NCBI GenBank assembly: GCA_964353455.1
Contig: CAYGWP010000403.1
Coordinates: 1-6,500 of the forward strand
Source of the DNA: CAYGWP01 sp964353455
GTDB lineage: Bacteria; Planctomycetota; Phycisphaerae; FEN-1346
Direction: 5' to 3'
DNA: 6,500 nt
The position numbers and the translations under genes are program-made. The notes below the pieces were generated by a model, which was given only the letters and a program-made list of their open reading frames with translations, was not told the DNA's origin and ran no database searches. This document shows, piece by piece, positions 6,024 to 6,500 of the stretch. Within the stretch, counting starts at the first letter, position 1. Each line of letters begins with the position of its first letter.

Positions 6024-6500
6024 CTACCGCGGCGGCAAGTGGTTGATAAACGCGAACGTCTTCAGGCCGGAGATGCGGGCGGCAAGCGCGGGCACGTCGG
6101 CCCGAAATGCGGCCGCCTCCTTCTCGCCGCCGAGTTGCCCGTCAGTCATGCCGGCGATCTCGCGCAGACGCTTCTGGTACGCATCGGCCACCAGCGGCAG
6201 GTTCTCCTTCTCGTGGCACGCGGCGGCCGACATCAGCCGGCCGTCCTTACCCGGAAACACGACGACGAAACTGGCATCGGCCATGACCCAGCGGCCGTCG
6301 GCGTGGAACTCGACGATGGTGTGGCCGGTCTTATCGTCCGAGTAGAAGAGGTGTACGATCCGTGCCGGGATGCCGCAGGCCTGGCACAGGCGCACGAACA
6401 CGCGGGCCTGCTCGTTGCACCAAGCGCAGCGGCTTTGCCAGAGGCGCTGGTCGTCCAGGGCGCGGTCGGTCGCCACCCGCGGCCCTCGGGGCGGAACCAC
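6024..6500 (-). CDS. Transglutaminase-like protein, C-terminal part (5' end outside window)
   Basis: The last 159 codons are visible; the frame is still open at the right edge, so the GTG at 6500 is probably not the true start. Numbering from that edge, the core reads CAWCNEQARVFVRLCQACGIPARIV (residues 25-49, given here as its parts CAWCNEQA and CGIPARIV), GHTIVEFH (59-66) and WVMADASF (71-78). This supplies the full Cys-His-Asp triad of the transglutaminase/papain-like superfamily: C28, H60, D75. Such bacterial domains usually act as proteases, amidases or cross-linking enzymes, and often sit in secreted or membrane proteins, but no N-terminus is visible to judge location. About 80 residues of mostly helical sequence follow, ending FAFINHLPPR. 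Two CxxC pairs (25/28 and 39/42) surround the catalytic Cys. It converges on the plus-strand pair, which argues against a shared operon. Confidence 0.85.
   Translation of the reverse strand: MVPPRGPRVATDRALDDQRLWQSRCAWCNEQARVFVRLCQACGIPARIVHLFYSDDKTGHTIVEFHADGRWVMADASFVVVFPGKDGRLMSAAACHEKENLPLVADAYQKRLREIAGMTDGQLGGEKEAAAFRADVPALAARISGLKTFAFINHLPPR

Noticed and set aside
6007..6345. Plus-strand frame opposite the transglutaminase-like gene
   Set aside because: The opposite strand carries the Cys-His-Asp triad motifs; this frame has no family-like pattern.

Overview
The window is high-GC bacterial DNA. Gene content suggests a planctomycete or a relative from the PVC group: a Gfo/Idh/MocA-type oxidoreductase with the family's usual C-terminus, a large secreted HEAT-repeat protein, a secreted sugar-hydrolase-like protein and a transglutaminase-like protein. 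The lineage is inferred from gene style. No rRNA, tRNA or other taxonomic marker is present, and no CRISPR array or transposase gene was seen.

Layout. (1) Positions 3-4538, plus strand, look like one saccharolytic transcription unit: the 3' end of a Gfo/Idh/MocA oxidoreductase, a signal-peptide HEAT-repeat protein 30 bases later, and, only 3 bases after that, a secreted TIM-barrel hydrolase-like protein with a C-terminal beta-sandwich. (2) Positions 4539-4854 have no convincing gene. They hold two overlapping GC-only hairpins directly at the stop codon, a U-tailed terminator-like hairpin with a competing upstream partner, and a weak candidate promoter. (3) Positions 4855-5743, plus strand, hold two small genes that overlap by 8 bases. 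Their base composition is visibly lower in GC than region 1. The second resembles HEPN-fold helical proteins; the first is unrecognised. (4) Positions 5735-5875 are packed with inverted repeats: a perfect 7-bp hairpin across the stop codon, then a roughly 123-base element of nested GCACGG/CCGTGC arms that can fold in two mutually exclusive ways. (5) On the minus strand, from the right edge to 6024, lies most of a transglutaminase-like domain with a complete Cys-His-Asp triad. It is followed by a tiny reading frame with a well-placed ribosome binding site that may be the remnant of a lost operon partner.

How the genes may work together. The left operon fits a secreted or periplasmic carbohydrate-processing cluster: the hydrolase acts on a sugar polymer, the oxidoreductase on the released sugar, and the HEAT protein serves as a scaffold. 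The low-GC two-gene pair looks like a later insertion between that operon and the transglutaminase operon. Its tight translational overlap and the HEPN-like second product suggest a toxin-antitoxin-like or defence-related module, but the sequence alone does not prove this. The pair, together with the structured repeat behind it, is the best candidate here for something undescribed.
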